NCBI GenBank assembly: GCA_029216955.1
Contig: JANAVB010009599.1
Location: forward strand, 685,417-749,416
Length of the DNA: 64,000 nt
Direction of reading: 5' to 3'
Source of the DNA: Iris pallida
Lineage: Eukaryota > Streptophyta > Magnoliopsida > Asparagales > Iridaceae
Shown here: positions 58,972 through 64,000 of the stretch, piece after piece
Numbering within the stretch: position 1 is the first letter of the stretch
How the letters are laid out: the number at the start of each line of letters is the position of its first letter
Position numbers and translations under genes: made by a program
The notes under the pieces: generated by a model
The model's database searches: none
What the model was told of the DNA's origin: nothing
Seen by the model: the letters and a program-made list of their open reading frames with translations, nothing else

Positions 58972-61208
58972 GTTCATTTAATAGATCAAAATCGGCCACC
59001 AATTTGCCCGAATAATTATGTTTATTTTAGACAGTTTTGTGGAGCCAACTTCATAGATTTGTATCTCCGCCATCATAGCTCTGTTTGACATGCCATCAAT
59101 TTTTGTGCACAGCTGGTATAACAAACTTCTTGTCATTAAAGTTTCGTTTCATTGTGAGCTCGTTTGATTGGTTAAATTTGACACAAAGTTGGCCATCCGA
59201 ATTCGTAATTTCCAACTTATAAATTCTAATTTTGGACCCAGGACTCTGGATTACAATTCTGACACTCGTGGCATCATTTTGGCATGAATTCATATATAGT
59301 TTGCTAGATTTGGAGGACTTGGGCTCCGGTACGCATTTTCGTGCAAACCAGATTCCAACATCCGGATTAATGGGTTAGTTTGAGATCAGCTCATCGGAGT
59401 CCACTTCTGGATATACTGCTGGGTTTGTATCGTCATTCTGAACGCGTTGATATATACTTTGCAAGATTTAGTAGACTTGGGCTCTGACATGCATTTTTGT
59501 ACAGACCAGATTCCAACATCCGGATTAATAGGTCATTTTGTGATCGGCTCATCGGTATCCACTTCTGGATATATCGTTGGGTTCGTGTCGTCATTCGAAA
59601 CTCGTAGACATATAGTTTGCTAGATTTTGATGACTTTGATCCTGACACATTTTTTGGTATAAAGTAGGTCCAACGGTGGACCGTATTTTGACCCAAAATT
59701 ATTATTTTGCCACTGTGTCCAGAATTAGAGTTATAGGTAGTTTGTCCTAGCTATTTTCCTAATTCTGGAAAAGTTGGTGATGTTTGTTTTAGCATCCAAC
59801 GAAGTTCATGGAGACTCTTATGTTGCTACCTCTCATGGACCTGATTAGTCGCTTGTAGGACGTTATCGGATTACTACTTCATCCAAGGCAACCTGTTATG
59901 TTTACATTATTCATATCTATTCTTGTATTGTTAGTTGGTGACACTGGTATTGTGTATCCAAGGATGACTTGGGTTTTATCGATGATGGCATCGATGTTAT
60001 GGGTGCGTGTGTGTGTGACTTAGAGTTAGTAGACGTACCCAAAAACTGTGAAGTTACCCAAATAACTTCTATGACTTGACACGAGATATTACCGATACCT
60101 TAAGTGAGTGTCATTGTGTTGGCATGAACTTACGTATTCGACTGATCATCGGTGCGAGTGGTTCATGTGTCGGTACATATAGAGTTAGATTGTGTCTAGG
60201 GTAGAGACTCACATTGAGATATGGATTATCTGAGTCGTGGATATGACTTGTATATTTTATGGGGCGGAAAAGACAATCAGTAGGCGTATGGAACAGACAA
60301 TTATATTATTTTATGTTAGCCTCAGTGGGGGCCTAGGTAGGGGCATAGACACTTACTAGTGTGTCTATCCGGTAGTGGCCACTAGCTGCACGCTAGATAC
60401 GGTCGGGAGCTACGCTAGTATATGTACTACTCGACTCGTGATCTGATGACGGCCCATATTTCGACGCAAATCCCTCAACTCACGATCCGACGTCGGCCCA
60501 TGTTTCGACGTAAATCCTTATTCACTACACATACGCTCAAAAGTTGTCTCCAACATGCATTCACATAGAATGGTTAGTTAGTGTACCTATATCGGACCGT
60601 ATCATGGGACAATGTCATATCATGGGCTAGTAGGCCATCCCTTGATCAGGATTGGTCATAGATATGGTTTACTGATTGATGATTGGATATTAGACCATGT
60701 TATGATTCAGGTTGTTTATTTTTATTCAGTTCATAATATGGCATGTATTTCTGTATCTTGTTACGTCCTGCTGAGGACCTGGTGATCTCTCAAAGTATTC
60801 GCTGAGAAGTTAGTGTAGAGTAGCTGGACAGGTGCTACGTGTTGCACCGAGGTCTCAGGTATATATTTATATATGTGTTCTTGGTATTTCCATTTACTCC
60901 TTCCTGCATATATTTCACCTGTATTTGTTTTATGCTACTATGTAGCCTATTATTACTAAGCTTATTCCTTTCTCGAGCTTGTTCGAACATGTATATTACT
61001 AGGTGGCCAACTTTATTATATTATGTTCATTCTTGGTATTCATTTCATTACTGTGGATTAAGATATAGATGATCAGTTACTCTTTGTACCCTGTACAACG
61101 TAGTACGTCTAGGGATAATTCTCTTAAATTGGAAAATTATCCTAGATCGTATTAGCTGACATGCTTGCGCCTCAAGTTCCTATATATTTTTGGAACTGGG
61201 GCATGACA
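58972..61208 (+). repeat. Solo LTR, second segment
   Basis: Continues the solo LTR after the AATTC duplication. It contains two diverged copies of a ~190 bp module (GACTTGGGCTC...CATTTT...CAGATTCCAACATCC at about 59318-59420 and 59473-59590), the block shared with the other family LTRs, and the end GGCATGACA. No gene is present. Confidence 0.8.
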
Positions 61209-62160
61209 GGTGGGTCGGAATGCCACTAGGATAGCAGAGTTGGAGCGCCAACTAGGCGCGACCTTCTCTATGAAGGATTTAGGCACAGTAAAGACTATTC
61301 TTGGGATGGATATCAGCCGAAAGTGAGTCCAAGATGCTACACTTATCCTAAAAAAAGTATATTCACCGGGTACTTCAGCATTTCGGGATGGACGAGTCGA
61401 AGAAAGTGAGTAACCCCCTTGCAGCTCACTTTAAGTTCACTGAGGAGTAGTATCCATCTACCGAGGACGAAAAGAAAGATATAGAGAGGGTTCCATATGC
61501 TTCAGCTATGGAGAGTGTTATGTATGCTATGGTGTGTACGAGGCCAGACATCGCCCACATAGTTGGCACAGTTAGTATGTATCTTTCTAATGCTGGAAGG
61601 GTATATTGGAGTGCGGTCAAATAGATTCTACGGTACCTTCAAGGCACTGCCGATTGGAGACTTTCCTTTGGTGGTGATGAGCCAAAATTGTTCGGGCATA
61701 CTGACGTTGATATGGCTGAAGATATAGACATGAGACGATCGATTTCGAGTTATGTGATAATATTTGCTGATGGAGCGATATCGTGGCAGTCATGGTTATA
61801 GAAGTGTGTTGCCTTGTCGATGACAATGACAGTACATTGTGGCAACGGAGGCGTGCAAGGAGTTGCTCTAGATGAAGAATTTGCTACAGGAAGTAGGGCA
61901 AAAGCAAGAGTAGTATACTTTGCTTTGCGATAGCTAGAGTGCCATTCACCTTATGACGAACCAGACATTTCATAGTCGGTCCAAGCGTATTGAGACTCGA
62001 CATCATTGGATACGGGATGTGGTTGAGAAGAAGGACACGACGCTTGAGAAGGTCCATACTGATGACAATGAAGCGAAAATGCTTACTTAGATTCTACCAA
62101 GGAAAAAGTTTGAGTACTACAGACAGATCGTCGGGATGACGAGTTCCTCCACCTAGTTGT
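61209..62160 (+). pseudogene. pol: Ty1/copia RT end and RNase H
   Basis: Removing the solo LTR and one GGTGG returns the copia frame directly to VGRNATRIAELERQLG, then MKDLGTVKTILGMDIS near 61270-61318, followed by a TGA at 61324. RNase H begins near 61675 with GHTDVDMAEDID (catalytic aspartate) and continues in shifted frames: the CKELLQ-like part is near 61855 and RHHWIRDVVEKKDT near 62001-62042. It ends in stops just before the polypurine tract. Confidence 0.88.
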
Positions 62161-62173
62161 GAAGGGGAAGATT
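62161..62173 (+). other. Copia polypurine tract
   Basis: GAAGGGGAAGATT lies directly before the TGTTGGA start of the 3' LTR. Confidence 0.9.
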
Positions 62174-62906
62174 TGTTGGAGTGGGTGGGGTTCCCAATCT
62201 ATGTGGAGAATACCCCGGAGTGTGACTAGCATCATCCTTGTATCAAAGAAGCTCGGGGTCTGCATCGATCGCCTATTTTGGAACATATATGGTAAGCAAA
62301 TATATGATTGGATTTTCATATTTACTTTGATCATATATTTATGATTGGATCTTTCATATATTGGCTTTCTATATAATTGGACTTTCAATTATGGCAAGCC
62401 AATTATGATTGGAATTCTATTAAATATATGATTGATGCATATTGGAAGTTTCCATATATATTGGTCTTCCATGTATAGATTACCAAGGACTTATAAAAGG
62501 TTGATGCATACAAGTTGAAAACATCTCCAAAAAAAAAGAGTGCATTACAATATTTGAGAGAGAAAGAGGATTGTGGACTGTTGTGAAAGAGAGATAGCTT
62601 CGAAGAATTTTTGAACATCTATTATTCTTCGGAGTCCATAATCAAATTTTTTTCTTTCAAGTGAGTTGTAGTGATCCGTGTTGAATCGGGAGGAGCTTGT
62701 CGAGGGTGTATTCTCTTTATTCCCTTAGTGGAGGCTCTTTAGAATTAGGCTCCGGTCGTCCCATGGATTTTCCCGCAAGAGTTTCCACGTCAAAAATCTT
62801 TGTTTCAACGACTGAGTTTGGCATTTTTTTGTTTGTGTGCTTTTGCACTATTCTCTCGCAGGACTTTCTGGTTTGGGGGAACGGTTTCTACGCTTCGTTC
62901 CCAACA
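62174..62906 (+). repeat. 3' LTR of the host Ty1/copia element
   Basis: A 733 bp LTR from TGTTGGAG to CCAACA with matching inverted ends. A TATA box, TATAAAAG, is at 62492-62499. Several ATGATTGGA strings lie at 62300-62440. Its last 240 bp match 21615-21853 at the left end of the element. The left flank of the element is outside the window, so its target duplication cannot be tested. Confidence 0.92.
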
Positions 62907-63054
62907 ATGTTTGCAACAACCCACACACAAAGATGTCATTAAGCATTCATGATTCTCTTGTTTTTTAATATAATCCCAGTCCCCTTAATCTAAAACCGTG
63001 TGCCACCCGCCAAAGGCTTTAGGAGGAGATTGTAAATCATGCTTACGAATGGGA

Positions 63055-63098
<44 letters not shown>

Positions 63099-63293
63099 GA
63101 AGGAAAAGAAGCAACAATTGTGGACATGACAATGACCACATATTTTCTACAAAATGCTAATGCCGCAAGCTACTAGTAATTCATGTGGGCTGGGGCGGAC
63201 ATGGTAAGTAATAATGGGGTCAATTGACCCCACTAGCAAAAAAAATATTTCTCCATCCTCTCTCTCTCAAATCTACTCTCTAAATTAAAAGCC

Positions 63294-63328
<35 letters not shown>

Positions 63329-64000
63329 TAGCTCTTATTTTACTCAATCACCTCCTAATCATCTCTCCTCCCATTTTTAGCTCACAAAAAACTCATCACT
63401 AGTACACCCCCATCACCACCCTCCTTCCATCACACCGTCTCTCACCTAGGACCATCTCGTGTCCACCACTTCCATGTACAACTTATCCGATCAATTCCTT
63501 CTTCCATTATTTTAAAACTCCTTTCTTCATACAAACACAACTTATCCCATCAACTTAACACCATCCATAACACTCATCTTCTTTACCATCATCTTTACCA
63601 CATGTATAGCCTTCTTTATATCGTTTCCTTTAACTGAACCCATCCACTGCAACAACACTCATAAAACCTTCTTCAACAATAAAAACCACCGTCTCTTCCA
63701 TAAAAGTCCTCATCTTCTCGTAGCCCCTTCTCTACTGCATAATCATTGCTACTTGCCACAAACTAGGCTACAACATTTTTTTGACAAACTATGTTGCGCC
63801 ACCATTTGCACCGACCATAACAACCTAGCCGCTGTACAAACTGTCTGGAACCGCCCACTTTTAGTACATTATGTTTGTATTTTTGCATTTAGTCTAGGAA
63901 AGATAGTACCACATTGGCTACACCAAATAGTGAGTATCTCAATATAATGTTTTGCTTGTGTTGAGGTGTGCACATGGGGTGTGGTGGGGCACATGTGGGT
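62907..64000. other. Flank right of the copia element; no gene seen
   Basis: No credible coding region. Contents are (TA)n at 63061-63092, an 18 bp perfect palindrome around GGGGTCAATTGACCCC (63215-63232), a (TA)n(TG)n tract at about 63295-63329, and CT- and CA-rich sequence to about 63720. A 64-codon frame at 63753-63947 has no recognisable domain. Confidence 0.6.

Larger units (their letters stand above)
50078..61208 (+). mobile_element. Solo LTR of the long-LTR family, interrupted by a gag-only element
   Basis: The flanks are GGTGG at 50073-50077 and 61209-61213. The sequence starts TATATGTCCCC, probably a mutated TG start, and ends GGCATGACA. Without the nested element it is about 3.3 kb, close to the other LTRs. 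It shares with them, in the same order and + orientation, the AAACCCTAAC leader, the GGTTCGTGTCGTCATTC/TCCAACGGTGGAC block (59580-59690) and the CTGAGGACCTGGTGATCTC block (60772-60792). No interior or second LTR is present, so it is a recombination-derived solo LTR. Confidence 0.8.

Noticed and set aside
63753..63947. 64-codon + frame in the right flank
   Set aside because: No recognisable domain, no promoter or splice context, and length expected by chance.

Overview
This is plant nuclear DNA consisting almost entirely of nested transposable elements. I see no intact cellular gene, rRNA or tRNA gene, and no bacterial feature. The evidence is plant Ty3/gypsy (chromovirus) and Ty1/copia retrotransposons, a CACTA DNA transposon, two L1-type LINEs, three very-long-LTR non-autonomous elements and long (TA)n and (TTA)n tracts. 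The species cannot be read from the sequence; an angiosperm is most likely.

Layout. The oldest host I can resolve is a Ty1/copia element in + orientation. Its truncated 5' LTR ends at 21853 and its 3' LTR is 62174-62906. Everything between is copia sequence opened by insertions. (1) A Tekay/Del-like chromovirus (+) sits in the copia 5' LTR. It runs from before base 1 to 21609. Its reverse transcriptase holds a 4.45 kb CACTA element (2963-7415, TSD GTG). Its 3' LTR (9873-21609) is split by an antisense LINE (11837-18493), a short GC-rich poly(A) retroposon (18713-19457) and AT satellites. (2) A minus-strand long-LTR element (24924-50044, TSD TTACA/TTACT) interrupts the copia RT just before the YVDD box. 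It carries a second LINE (28231-34715), remnants of a further LTR (to 35746) and, inside its 5' LTR, a complete non-autonomous relative (40364-48794, TSD GTCAG) with 4.0 and 3.9 kb LTRs around a 512 bp interior. (3) Only 28 bp further along the copia RT is a solo LTR of the same broad family (50078-61208, TSD GGTGG). It is split by a minus-strand gag-only Ty3/gypsy element (51180-58966, TSD AATTC).

The target-site duplications and resumed reading frames at 2962/7416 and 50077/61209 fix the order of events well. All coding regions are broken by stops, frameshifts, deletions or lost catalytic and zinc-binding residues, so nothing here looks autonomous. The long-LTR elements share their post-LTR leader and polypurine tract with the chromovirus, which suggests that relatives of the chromovirus mobilised them.

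I found no convincing new cellular system. The points most worth a second look are: a coding-like block of the gag-only element present in both LTRs and in its interior; the 390 bp near-perfect hairpin inside the CACTA element; an inverted AT duplication in one LTR of a pair but not the other; LINEs bracketed on both sides by (TA)n; a WRKY-box array in an LTR; and the double insertion at the copia RT catalytic core.
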